DNA of 35,651 nucleotides from Oscillospiraceae bacterium (GTDB lineage Bacteria; Bacillota; Clostridia; UBA1381; UBA9506): positions 106,679 to 142,329 of the forward strand of contig SVKE01000001.1 of NCBI GenBank assembly GCA_015068615.1, in the 5' to 3' direction. The notes under the pieces were generated by a model. It did not search any database, was not told where the DNA came from, and saw nothing but the letters and a program-made list of their open reading frames with translations. This document shows, piece after piece, positions 15,206 through 23,353 of the stretch. Made by a program: the position numbers and the translations under genes. Each line of letters opens with the position of its first letter. Within the stretch, counting starts at the first letter, position 1.

Positions 15206-16336
15206 GTGTTTAAGGGGATTTTTAATAAAAAAAACAAGCAAAGCCAGCCGGAGGAGCTTTTACAAGAGGTGATGACCTCCGTAGAGGCGGCAGAAAAGGC
15301 GACAGAGAAAGAGGAAGTAACTGAGACCGCTCCTATTCCGGAGACTGCAGACCTGCAGACAGAGACATCGCCGGCGGTGGTGTCGGAGGCGCAGGTGCCG
15401 GCGGAGGAGGAAGAAAAAAAAGGCTTTTTTGCCCGTCTGCGTGAGGGTCTCGGCAAAACCAGAACAGCGATAGCCGATAAGGTGGACGCCGTCCTTTTCT
15501 CGTTGGGAAAAATAGATGAGGATTTATATGAGGAGCTGGAGGAGGCACTGGTGATGTCAGATATCGGTGCAGAAACCTCGGCGTATATCATAGAGCTTTT
15601 AAAAGAGAGGGCAAAAAGCCGCGGCATATCTGAGGCGCCGGCTCTAAAGGGGCTGTTGCGGGAGATCGTGGCAGAGATTCTGGGTGCGCAGGATACGGAG
15701 CTGCACCTTGATACAAAGCCTGCCGTGATTATGGTCATCGGCGTGAACGGCGTAGGAAAAACCACCTCCATCGGCAAGCTGGCACATTACTATAAAAGTC
15801 AGGGTAAGCAGGTGATTCTGGCAGCCGGCGATACCTTTCGCGCAGCGGCGATTGACCAGCTGGAAATCTGGGCAGAGCGGGCCGGTGTTTCAATTGTGAA
15901 GCATCAGGAGGGTTCAGACCCTTCTGCCGTTGTATATGACAGCATTCAGGCGGCGAAGGCGCGGGGCGCAGATATTGTTATTTGCGATACAGCCGGACGT
16001 CTGCATAACAAAAAGAATTTAATGGAAGAATTAAAAAAGACGGCCCGTGTGGCAGAGCGCGAAACCGGTGGCAAGGTTGCAGAGGTGCTTTTGGTGCTGG
16101 ATGCCTCCACCGGACAGAATGCATTGGTTCAGGCCCGGGAATTTGCTCGGGCGGCAGGCATCACCGGCGTGATTTTAACCAAGCTGGATGGCACGGCCAA
16201 GGGCGGTGTGATCCTGGCACTGTCGCGTGAGCAGGGTATTGGCGTTAAATTTATTGGCGTGGGTGAACAAATGGACGATTTGCGTCCCTTCGAGCCGGAG
16301 GCCTTTGCAGAGGCTCTGTTCCCGGAGGAAGCATAG
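15206..16336 (+). CDS. ftsY: Signal recognition particle receptor FtsY
   Basis: FtsY is the membrane-associated GTPase that docks SRP-ribosome complexes at the translocon. Residues about 1-75 are an acidic, low-complexity A domain rich in Glu. The NG domain follows, with P-loop GVNGVGKTTS (179-188), DTFRAAAIDQL (about 211-221), DTAGR (about 257-261) and TKLDGTAKGG (about 325-334). The start is GTG 15206, preceded by GATGAGG; the 376-aa length is normal. It lies 21 bases after gpsA, with no terminator between, and 14 bases before the UPF0182 gene. Confidence 0.95.
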   Translation: MFKGIFNKKNKQSQPEELLQEVMTSVEAAEKATEKEEVTETAPIPETADLQTETSPAVVSEAQVPAEEEEKKGFFARLREGLGKTRTAIADKVDAVLFSLGKIDEDLYEELEEALVMSDIGAETSAYIIELLKERAKSRGISEAPALKGLLREIVAEILGAQDTELHLDTKPAVIMVIGVNGVGKTTSIGKLAHYYKSQGKQVILAAGDTFRAAAIDQLEIWAERAGVSIVKHQEGSDPSAVVYDSIQAAKARGADIVICDTAGRLHNKKNLMEELKKTARVAERETGGKVAEVLLVLDASTGQNALVQAREFARAAGITGVILTKLDGTAKGGVILALSREQGIGVKFIGVGEQMDDLRPFEPEAFAEALFPEEA

Positions 16337-16350
16337 ATAAGGAGGAGGCT

Positions 16351-19155
16351 ATGAAGAATTTTTCCGGCTTTGGTTTTTCCGGCTTTGATGACAATGAGCA
16401 CGATTTTAAGGAAACGGCTCGCGGCTTTACAATGCCGCGTCCTGCCAAATGGCTGCTGATTCTGCTTGCGGCTTTGGCGGTGCTTTTCTTTGTTCTGTCC
16501 GAGCTGTATCATTATGTCATGGAATACTGGCAGATTCAGGAAATCGGCGAGCAGTATACCTCTGTTTTCTGGACAGATTTGTGGGCCCGGTTGCTTACGC
16601 AGACGGTGGGTTTTGCGGTTATATTTGTATTGATTACCGTGAATGTGTTTTTCATTAGACGCTTTGCCGTTTTAAAAAATTTTAAAGCTCGTTTTTTGCA
16701 GAAAAAGTGGCCCTATCTGCTGCTTTGTTTTCTACTTTCCTTATCCATCAGCGATGTGGTGGGAGGTAGTCTGTACCAAAAGCTGCTCCTTTCATATGGG
16801 CGGCAGGAATTTGGTATAACGGACCCTTTGTTTTCACAAGACATTGGGTATTACATTTTCTCCCGACCGTTTTTAATCAGTCTTGTAGAAGGCTTTAAAA
16901 GCCTTCTTATCTTGCTCTTTATTGTGTCGGCCGCTGTCTATCTGATTATTTTTATTAAAAACGGCCGCAAAAGCTTAAAGGATATTATCGTGTCGGAAAA
17001 AAGTGCCTTCTTTCACGTGGTTGTGCTGGCGGTGGTGTACTTTCTGTTGTCTATGCTGACCTATCGCTTTTCGGCAGAAAATGTGCTGTATGCCTCCTTT
17101 GGCTCTCAGAACGAAATCTTTGGTGCCGGCTATGTAGAGGCAGGCCTCTGGCGGCAATATTATCGCTTTGCACCATACCTGGTGCTTTTGGCGGTGCTTT
17201 TAATCGTCCTTTTTCTGTATAAAAGAAAATATATCCTTGCCCTTTGCTCGGCGGCGATTGTACCCGTCTGCTTTGTAGCGTTAACGCTTGTATCGGCCGT
17301 TGTGGACTCCCTGGTGGTGAGCCCTAACGAGCGGAACCTCCAGAGCCCATACATTGCCTATAACATGCAGGCAACACGACAGGCCTATGGCCTTTCGGAA
17401 GTGATGGAAAGAGAATTTGATCCGGAATATGAGCTGCCGGCGTCGGTTGTTGCAGAGGATGATACCTGGCTTGCCGGAACGCGCATTGCCGACTTTGGAG
17501 CCACGCTGACCTCATATAACCAGCTGCAGTTTTTGCGCAAGTATTATACCTTTAACGATGTGGACGTTGCGCCCTACACCTTAGACGGAAAGCTGAACGT
17601 AGTTTTTCTGGCTGCCCGGGAAATGAATAAGGAGAATCTGGATGCTTCTGCTAAGTCCTATGCCAATCAGATTTTCCGTTACACCCATGGCTTTGGTGCT
17701 GTAGCAAGCCCTGTCAATCGTGTGACAGCAGAGGGCCAGCCGGAATTTTTGATTCGAGACATTCCGCCCGCCTCTGTGGGTGGTATGCCGGAGATTACCC
17801 AGCCCCGTATTTACTATGGTGAGTTAACCAATGATTATGTCATTGTCGGCGGCGATAACCGGGAGCTCGATTATTCCGAGGGTCTTGAGGATGTGGAGTT
17901 TACCTATGATGGCGAGGGCGGCATGGAGCTCAGCCTCCTTAAACGCCTGATGTTTGCCTGGCATTATAAGGATTATCGTATGCTGGTCTCCGGCAATATA
18001 GATGGAGACAGCCGGATTTTAATCAATCGTAATGTAATAGAGCGAGTCAATCGTGTGGCTCCCTTCTTCACATATGATAATGACCCATACCTTTTGATAT
18101 CGGATTCCGGAGAGCTCTTCTGGATTGTGAACGGATATACCACCTCACAGTATTATCCTTATGCACAGCCCTATGGCGGCATTAACTATCTGCGCAATTC
18201 GGTTACTGCTGTGGTGGATGCCTATAGCGGCGAGGTAACGATGTATCTGACGGACGAAAGCGACCCCGTGGCAAGGGCGTATCAGAAGATTTATCCGGAG
18301 CTGTTCTCTAAGGAACCGATACCGGCCGGGCTTTTAAGCCACGTCCGCGTGCCGGAATATATGTTTAAGGTACAGGCGGAAATGTATCAGCGCTACCATG
18401 TCAAGGATGCCGGGCAATTTTATGACCGCGCGGATGTTTGGGATATTGCCCATGAGAAATATCAGGATAATGAGATTTCTATGGAGCCCTATTATAATAT
18501 TATGGAGATTGATGGGCAGGACGAAATGGTGTTGATGCTGCCCTTCGTGGTACAGGGCAAGCACAACATGGTGGGGCTTTTGGTGCAGCGGAATGCAGAG
18601 GGACATTACGGAGAGCTGATGCTCTATCGCTTCCCGAAGAATGAGACTGTTTACGGCCCGCTGCAGATTGAAAACCGCATTGATAACGATCCGGATATAT
18701 CAAGAGAGATGACGCTTTGGGGTCAGGGCGGTTCAACGGTTATTCGCGGCAACCTTTTGGTGGTGCCCTTCCGCAATTCTCTTATATATGTAGAGCCGAT
18801 TTATATCACCTCTAAGAATGAGGCCTCCCTGCCGGAGCTCAAGCGGATTGTGGTAGGCTTTGGCGATTCGATTGCAATGGAGGCAAGCTTAGAGGACGCT
18901 CTGCGGTCGGTGTTTGCTAAAAATGCAGGCGCCCCTGCTACCGGCTTGGAGGAGATGCCGCTTGAGACGGAGCCGCCCGTGACGGAGACAGAAATCTCTG
19001 ATTTGACCGGCGTAATTTCCGGCGTGCTTAATAGCTATGATGCCTTTAAGAGCTCCGCAGCCGGCAATGATTGGAAGGCTATGGGAGAACAGCTTGACAG
19101 GCTCGATCAAGACATCGAGCGCCTGCGCCGGGAGCAGGAAAAGGCACAGGATTAA
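16351..19155 (+). CDS. UPF0182 family large membrane protein
   Basis: A 934-aa protein of the UPF0182 (COG1615) family, whose function is not known. The N-terminal third holds about seven membrane segments (near residues 29-50, 72-98, 114-134, 175-203, 220-240, 270-292 and 300-325). About 550 residues of soluble, probably extracellular domain follow, with the family blocks PYIAYNMQATRQAYGL, the QPRIYYGE stretch and GGINYLRNSVTAVVDAY. An acidic Thr/Glu-rich stretch (about 865-885) precedes a short coiled-coil tail (LDRLDQDIERLRREQ). AAGGAGGAGG just before ATG 16351 is a very strong ribosome binding site. It is the last gene of the DUF512-to-ftsY run, and a new promoter follows at 19196. Confidence 0.88.
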   Translation: MKNFSGFGFSGFDDNEHDFKETARGFTMPRPAKWLLILLAALAVLFFVLSELYHYVMEYWQIQEIGEQYTSVFWTDLWARLLTQTVGFAVIFVLITVNVFFIRRFAVLKNFKARFLQKKWPYLLLCFLLSLSISDVVGGSLYQKLLLSYGRQEFGITDPLFSQDIGYYIFSRPFLISLVEGFKSLLILLFIVSAAVYLIIFIKNGRKSLKDIIVSEKSAFFHVVVLAVVYFLLSMLTYRFSAENVLYASFGSQNEIFGAGYVEAGLWRQYYRFAPYLVLLAVLLIVLFLYKRKYILALCSAAIVPVCFVALTLVSAVVDSLVVSPNERNLQSPYIAYNMQATRQAYGLSEVMEREFDPEYELPASVVAEDDTWLAGTRIADFGATLTSYNQLQFLRKYYTFNDVDVAPYTLDGKLNVVFLAAREMNKENLDASAKSYANQIFRYTHGFGAVASPVNRVTAEGQPEFLIRDIPPASVGGMPEITQPRIYYGELTNDYVIVGGDNRELDYSEGLEDVEFTYDGEGGMELSLLKRLMFAWHYKDYRMLVSGNIDGDSRILINRNVIERVNRVAPFFTYDNDPYLLISDSGELFWIVNGYTTSQYYPYAQPYGGINYLRNSVTAVVDAYSGEVTMYLTDESDPVARAYQKIYPELFSKEPIPAGLLSHVRVPEYMFKVQAEMYQRYHVKDAGQFYDRADVWDIAHEKYQDNEISMEPYYNIMEIDGQDEMVLMLPFVVQGKHNMVGLLVQRNAEGHYGELMLYRFPKNETVYGPLQIENRIDNDPDISREMTLWGQGGSTVIRGNLLVVPFRNSLIYVEPIYITSKNEASLPELKRIVVGFGDSIAMEASLEDALRSVFAKNAGAPATGLEEMPLETEPPVTETEISDLTGVISGVLNSYDAFKSSAAGNDWKAMGEQLDRLDQDIERLRREQEKAQD

Positions 19156-19195
19156 CAATCAAACGGTTGTAATTTTCGTTCCCGGAAAAAAATGC

Positions 19196-19224
19196 TTGTT
19201 TTTTTGGAGAATTTGTATTATAAT
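19196..19224 (+). promoter_or_regulatory. Promoter of rplS
   Basis: TTGTTT (19196-19201), 17 bases, TATAAT (19219-19224). Transcription would start near 19231, leaving a leader of about 78 bases before rplS. Confidence 0.7.
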
Positions 19225-19229
19225 TATAA

Positions 19230-19308
19230 GGCGAATGTGCAATAAAAAGGAGCGGTCCGCTGCCTGCCTGTCGGGTAAGAACGCTTGGCACAGAGAGGAG
19301 GCAATAAA
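19230..19308 (+). promoter_or_regulatory. Possible L19 mRNA leader
   Basis: A short leader between the rplS promoter and gene. AGCGG and CCGCT form a small hairpin near 19251-19261. TGCC (19261-19264) can pair either with GGCA at 19287-19290 or, extended to TGCCTGCC, with GGAGGCA, which contains the Shine-Dalgarno sequence of rplS. An autoregulatory L19 leader is known in Bacillus-type Firmicutes. Whether this is the same structure needs a covariance-model match, which I cannot run. Confidence 0.4.
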
Positions 19309-19653
19309 ATGGATGCTATTAAGGCGCTGACACAGGATCAGCTCAGAACCGATCTGCCGGCACTGGAAATCGGCAGCACTGTTAAGGTTCATGTAAAGGT
19401 TAAGGAAGGTAACAGAGAGAGAATCCAGATCTTCGAGGGTACCATCATTAAGGTACAGAACGGCGGGATTCAGCAGACCTTTACCGTCAGACGTATTTCT
19501 TACGGTATCGGTGTAGAAAGAACATTCCCTGTTCATTCACCGAAAATCGCAAAGATTGAAGTCGTTAGACTGGGTAAGGTCAGAAGAGCCAGACTCTTCT
19601 ATTTAAGAGACAGAGTCGGTAAGGCTGCTAAAGTCAAGGAGAAATTAAGATAA
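19309..19653 (+). CDS. rplS: 50S ribosomal protein L19
   Basis: L19 sits at the interface between the ribosomal subunits. The protein starts [17 protein letters not shown] and carries the family core ([19 protein letters not shown], then [12 protein letters not shown] and [21 protein letters not shown]). It is 114 aa, the usual length. GAGAGGAGG ends 6 bases before ATG 19309. The frame is open 8 codons upstream, but those codons overlap the ribosome binding site. It has its own promoter and terminator, and its codon use is biased toward AGA and GGT, as in highly expressed genes. Confidence 0.97.
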   Translation: MDAIKALTQDQLRTDLPALEIGSTVKVHVKVKEGNRERIQIFEGTIIKVQNGGIQQTFTVRRISYGIGVERTFPVHSPKIAKIEVVRLGKVRRARLFYLRDRVGKAAKVKEKLR

Positions 19654-19683
19654 GGTAATGCTTATCGCGTAGGGGGGGTAGTT

Positions 19684-19727
19684 ACAAAGAGGCAATCTGC
19701 TTCTTTGTTGCTCCCTCTTTGTTTTTT
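19684..19727 (+). terminator. Terminator after rplS
   Basis: ACAAAGAGG (19684-19692) and CCTCTTTGT (19714-19722) pair perfectly. Inside, GCAA and TTGC add to the stem around a T-rich loop. A T-run (19722-19727) follows. It lies between rplS and lepB and may allow partial read-through. Confidence 0.8.
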
Positions 19728-19748
19728 AGGAAAGAAGGGACCTTCGTG

Positions 19749-20423
19749 ATGGATGAACGGAATCGGTATAATCCGTTTGAGGAATACGAAACAGCGGACA
19801 ACGGCGCAACGGAGGAGCAGGTTCTTGCTACAGAAGAGGAAGCCTATGCAAATGCTTTTGATGTGAAGGAGGAGCCTGTGAAAAAAAGCGGCTGGCTGCG
19901 TGAGCTCTATGAGTGGACGCAGGCCATTGCCGTGGCGGTGGTGCTGGCGCTTTTTATCAACCAGTTCGTTTTTGCCATGGTGCTGGTGGAGGGAGACTCC
20001 ATGCTACCTACGCTGGAAAGTCATGATCGGCTTGTGGTTACCAAGCTGTTTTATCGACCGGAGCCAAAGGACATTGTGGTGGTAAAATCCCACGCTTTGG
20101 GTAAGCATATCATCAAGCGGGTGATTGCGGTGCCGGGAGATGTGATTGATATTCATGCAGAGACCGGCGACGTTTTAATCAACGGAGAGGTTATAAAGGA
20201 GCCGTATATCAAGGAAAAGCTGCGCAGCGCCGGAACGGCGAATGTGTATCCCCTGTTGGTGCCCGAAGACTATGTGTTTGTTATGGGAGATAACCGCAAC
20301 AATTCACAGGATAGCCGCTCGCTGGGGCTTGTGGCCTATAGCGACATTGTGGGCCGTGCATCCCTGCGGCTGATGCCCTTTGACCGATTTGGAACGCTAT
20401 ATAAGGATATACAGGGCGAGTGA
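19749..20423 (+). CDS. lepB: Signal peptidase I
   Basis: Cleaves signal peptides from exported proteins at the outer face of the membrane. It is a single-pass protein: an acidic cytoplasmic N-terminus of about 55 residues precedes a membrane segment (about 58-79). The catalytic Ser84 lies in EGDSMLPT and the general base Lys123 in IIKRVIAVPGD. The box-E motif GDNRNNSQDSR is near residues 180-190. AAGAAGGGA (19732-19740) places the start at ATG 19749, though GTG 19746 is adjacent. The length is 224 aa; the N-terminal extension is longer than in Bacillus SipS. rbgA follows after 73 bases. Confidence 0.95.
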   Translation: MDERNRYNPFEEYETADNGATEEQVLATEEEAYANAFDVKEEPVKKSGWLRELYEWTQAIAVAVVLALFINQFVFAMVLVEGDSMLPTLESHDRLVVTKLFYRPEPKDIVVVKSHALGKHIIKRVIAVPGDVIDIHAETGDVLINGEVIKEPYIKEKLRSAGTANVYPLLVPEDYVFVMGDNRNNSQDSRSLGLVAYSDIVGRASLRLMPFDRFGTLYKDIQGE

Positions 20424-20433
20424 TATATGATTT

Positions 20434-20457
20434 GGTCGGAGCTATATAGCTCCGGCC
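20434..20457 (+). other. Strong hairpin between lepB and rbgA
   Basis: GGTCGGAGC and GCTCCGGCC pair around TATATA (one T-G pair); the core GGAGCTATATAGCTCC is a perfect 16-bp palindrome. Only scattered T residues follow, so it is a poor terminator. It may be an mRNA processing or stability element, or a protein-binding site. Confidence 0.5.
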
Positions 20458-20496
20458 ATTCATTGTCGTTTTACAGGAAGGCGGGGTGGAGCAACG

Positions 20497-21366
20497 ATGA
20501 ATATCCAATGGTTTCCGGGACATATGGCCAAAACCAGGCGCATGATTCAGGAGAATGTAAAAATGGTGGATCTGGTGGTAGAGCTGCTGGACGCACGGGT
20601 GCCGCTTTCTTCCATGAATCCGGAAATCGGCACACTCTGCGGCGCCAAGCCGCGCCTCTTGATTTTGAACAAGGCAGACCTTGCAGACGCCGGTGAAAAC
20701 GATCGCTGGCTTGCTTATTTCAAAAAGCAGGGTCGTGCGGTTATGCTGTTTGACAGCGTACACCAAAAAAATGCAAAGCCTGTTACAGAAATGGTGCGCT
20801 CTATGCTAAAGGAGCAGCTTGCACGCCAGGAGGAGCGTGGCATGAAGAACCGGCCGCTCAGGCTGATGATTGTGGGCATTCCCAATGTCGGCAAGTCCTC
20901 TTTTATCAATCGGCTGGCAGGCCGTGCCGCTGCCATCAGCGGAGACAGACCGGGTGTAACCCGGGGCAAGCAATGGATTCATCTGTCCGGCGGTCTGGAG
21001 CTTTTGGATACCCCCGGCGTTCTCTGGCCGAAGTTTGAAGATGAAACCGTGGGACTTCATCTGGCCTTCACGGGTGCGGTAAAGGACGAGATCATAGATG
21101 TGGAGACGCTTGCCGCAAGGCTTTTAGAAAACCTGCTCCTGCTGGAGCCTGAGGGACTTTGTACCCGCTACAAGCTGAAGGACACAGAATTTGAAAACGG
21201 CTTTTTCATCCTTGAGGCAATTGCGAAAAAGAGAGGCTTTATCGTCTCCGGAGGCGAGCCGGATTATCTGCGGACAGCGCATATTGTGTTGGATGAATAT
21301 AGAAGCGCCAAAATCGGCCGGATTACCCTAGAAACGCCGGAGGGAGTGGAAAGAAGTGACTCGTGA
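20497..21366 (+). CDS. rbgA: Ribosome biogenesis GTPase YlqF (RbgA)
   Basis: RbgA is a GTPase needed for late maturation of the 50S subunit. Its G motifs are circularly permuted: NKAD (G4) at residues 58-61 precedes the P-loop GIPNVGKSS (127-135), with DTPGVLWP (G3) near 169-176. The N-terminus, MNIQWFPGHMAKTRR, is the family signature. The length (289 aa) is normal. GGCGGGGTGGAG before ATG 20497 contains the ribosome binding site. Its last 11 bases overlap rnhB. The lepB-rbgA-rnhB-yraN order is conserved across Firmicutes, downstream of rplS. Confidence 0.96.
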   Translation: MNIQWFPGHMAKTRRMIQENVKMVDLVVELLDARVPLSSMNPEIGTLCGAKPRLLILNKADLADAGENDRWLAYFKKQGRAVMLFDSVHQKNAKPVTEMVRSMLKEQLARQEERGMKNRPLRLMIVGIPNVGKSSFINRLAGRAAAISGDRPGVTRGKQWIHLSGGLELLDTPGVLWPKFEDETVGLHLAFTGAVKDEIIDVETLAARLLENLLLLEPEGLCTRYKLKDTEFENGFFILEAIAKKRGFIVSGGEPDYLRTAHIVLDEYRSAKIGRITLETPEGVERSDS

Positions 21367-21973
21367 TGCCTTTGACAAGCAGTTTTTAAACGACAAGGTG
21401 CGGTTGCTTTGCGGTGTGGATGAGGCGGGCAGAGGCCCGCTGGCCGGTGCGGTTTTTGCCGCTGCGGTGATTCTGCCGGCAGATTTTTACATGGAGGAAA
21501 TCAACGACTCTAAGGCTCTCACCGAAAAAAAGCGAGAGGCCTTGTTCCCGGTGATTCAGGAAAAGGCGCTTGCCTTTTCCATTAGTCGGGTGGAGGAGAC
21601 GGTGATTGATGAAATAAACATCTTAAACGCCACAATGCTGGCCATGCGTGAGGCCATCTGCGGGCTGAGCCTGACGCCGGATTTGATTTTGGTAGACGGC
21701 AACATCAGCCGCGGTCTGCCGGAGCCGAATCTTTGCATTAAAAAGGGAGATTCCCTGAGCCAGACGATTGCAGCTGCCTCTATTTTGGCAAAGGTGGCCC
21801 GAGACAGGTATTGCAAGGAGGAGCTGGCAGTTGCGTTTCCTGATTATCATTTTGAAAAGCACAAGGGCTATGGCAGCAAGGCGCATTGTGAGCTGATACG
21901 CAAGCTGGGTCCCTGCCAGGCTCATAGAAAAAGCTTTTTAACCAAAATTTTAAGCCGTGAGGGAGCATTGTGA
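21356..21973 (+). CDS. rnhB: Ribonuclease HII
   Basis: Removes ribonucleotides from RNA-DNA hybrids and from misincorporated sites in DNA. The catalytic D-E pair is D22-E23 in GVDEAGRGPLAG. The NDSKALTEKKRE block, the third acidic residue in LVDGN, and the fourth in AKVARDRY follow. It is 205 aa, a compact but usual form. The start is GTG 21356, with GGAGGGAGTGG upstream inside rbgA; the overlap with rbgA is 11 bases, and the stop overlaps the yraN start (GTGA). Confidence 0.95.
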   Translation: MTRDAFDKQFLNDKVRLLCGVDEAGRGPLAGAVFAAAVILPADFYMEEINDSKALTEKKREALFPVIQEKALAFSISRVEETVIDEINILNATMLAMREAICGLSLTPDLILVDGNISRGLPEPNLCIKKGDSLSQTIAAASILAKVARDRYCKEELAVAFPDYHFEKHKGYGSKAHCELIRKLGPCQAHRKSFLTKILSREGAL

Positions 21974-22338
21974 GGGCCCGGGATATCGGCGAGCGCGGGG
22001 AGGCCGCAGCCTGCCGATATTTAAAGCAAAACGGGTATAAAATCCTGGCCCGGAATTATTCAAAAGCCTTTGGTAAAATAATCGGAGAAATTGACATCAT
22101 TGCAAAAAAGGGTGAGTTCCTTTGCTTTGTCGAGGTAAAAACCAGACAAAGCACGGCATATGGCCTGCCCAGCGAGTTTGTGACACGTGCCAAGCAACAA
22201 AAAGTCATCCGCACTGCATATACATATATATTGGAGAAGCATTATGATGGTGCCGTCCGCTTTGATGTGGTGGAGGTATTTCATGACGGACAAAAGATAC
22301 AGACGCTACGTCACATCCCCCATGCGTTTACGGAATAA
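21970..22338 (+). CDS. yraN: YraN (UPF0102) family putative endonuclease
   Basis: A 122-aa protein with the restriction-endonuclease-like fold of the UPF0102 family. The core is GEIDII (about residues 38-43) and VEVKTR (about 56-61), supplying the E-x-K style active-site residues. The N-terminal RDIGERGEAAACRYLKQ is typical. Its biological role is unproven; it is usually found beside rnhB, as here, which suggests DNA repair or recombination. The start is GTG 21970, overlapping the rnhB stop by four bases. No later start fits better. Confidence 0.88.
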   Translation: MRARDIGERGEAAACRYLKQNGYKILARNYSKAFGKIIGEIDIIAKKGEFLCFVEVKTRQSTAYGLPSEFVTRAKQQKVIRTAYTYILEKHYDGAVRFDVVEVFHDGQKIQTLRHIPHAFTE

Positions 22339-22358
22339 CCTTTTAGCGGAGGCCTATT

Positions 22359-23303
22359 GTGAACCTAAAAGAGTGTTTTTTGATTGATGCCCATTGTGAT
22401 ACCCTTTGCAAGCTGGAAACAAACGCTTGTAGCCTGAAAAAGAACGATTTGCATGTTTCTTTGGAGCACTTAGCCGCATATGGCGGTTATGTACAGCTGT
22501 TTGCCGCTTGGGTTGATGATGCTTGTGACAGACCGCTGCGGCGGGTGCTGACACTGATTGATACTCTATATCATCACCTGGAGCAAAATCGTGAGAGCAT
22601 GCAGCTGATTCTTTCCGGAGAGAATTTGAAAAGTGCGCTGTTTTCCGGCAGGATTGGTGCTATGCTGACTGTGGAAAACGGAAATGTACTGGAGGGCTCT
22701 GTTTCCGTCCTGCGCATGCTGTACCGACTGGGTGTGCGGGCGATGACCCTGACCTGGAACGGCGAGAATGAGCTTTCTGACGGTGCCGCTTGCAAACGGG
22801 GTGCCGGCCTGACTGCCTTTGGCAGAGAGGTTGTGCGGGAGATGAACCGGCTGGGTATGTTAATTGACGTGTCGCACCTATCAGAGCGTGGCTTTTGGGA
22901 GACGCTGTCTCTTTCTAAGCATCCTGTGATGGCCTCGCATTCCAATGCAAAGGCCGTGACGGATCATCCGCGAAACCTGACCGATGAACAGATTCGTGCG
23001 CTGGCGCGCCGGGGCGGCTTTATCGGCCTGAATTTGTATCCGCCGTTTCTGCATAAAAGCGGTGCAGCGGACATCACGGACTGCCTGCGGCATATCGAGC
23101 ACATGCTTTCTTTAGGCGCGGAGGATACTTTGGGATTGGGCTCTGATTTTGATGGCGTAAGCTCTCTGCCGCAGGGCATTCAGAATGCGCGGGACTATAG
23201 CCGATTATTTGAAGAGTTATATAAAAGAGGCTATTCTGATACCCTAATTAAAAAGCTGACTCATGAAAATTTTCTGCGGTTTGCACAAGGTATTTTACTA
23301 TAA
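22359..23303 (+). CDS. M19 family (renal-type) dipeptidase
   Basis: A zinc dipeptidase of the membrane dipeptidase family; bacterial members hydrolyse dipeptides, often with D-residues at the C-terminus. The metal ligands appear in order: HCD (H12, D14), the bridging Glu in TVENGN, a His in SHSN, and the GSDFDG block near the end. There is no signal peptide, so it is probably cytoplasmic. The length (314 aa) is normal. The start is GTG 22359 with GCGGAGG six bases upstream. It follows yraN after 20 bases and precedes the aminotransferase after 50 bases, so it may share a transcript with both. Confidence 0.88.
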   Translation: MNLKECFLIDAHCDTLCKLETNACSLKKNDLHVSLEHLAAYGGYVQLFAAWVDDACDRPLRRVLTLIDTLYHHLEQNRESMQLILSGENLKSALFSGRIGAMLTVENGNVLEGSVSVLRMLYRLGVRAMTLTWNGENELSDGAACKRGAGLTAFGREVVREMNRLGMLIDVSHLSERGFWETLSLSKHPVMASHSNAKAVTDHPRNLTDEQIRALARRGGFIGLNLYPPFLHKSGAADITDCLRHIEHMLSLGAEDTLGLGSDFDGVSSLPQGIQNARDYSRLFEELYKRGYSDTLIKKLTHENFLRFAQGILL

Positions 23304-23353
23304 AGAATATTGTTTGAAACAGCGGAACTGTCCGCGATGAATGGAGTGGGATT

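Noticed and set aside
15333-15777. Minus-strand Ser/Pro-rich ORFs opposite ftsY
   Set aside because: Ser/Pro richness is the expected mirror image of the Glu-rich A domain of FtsY.
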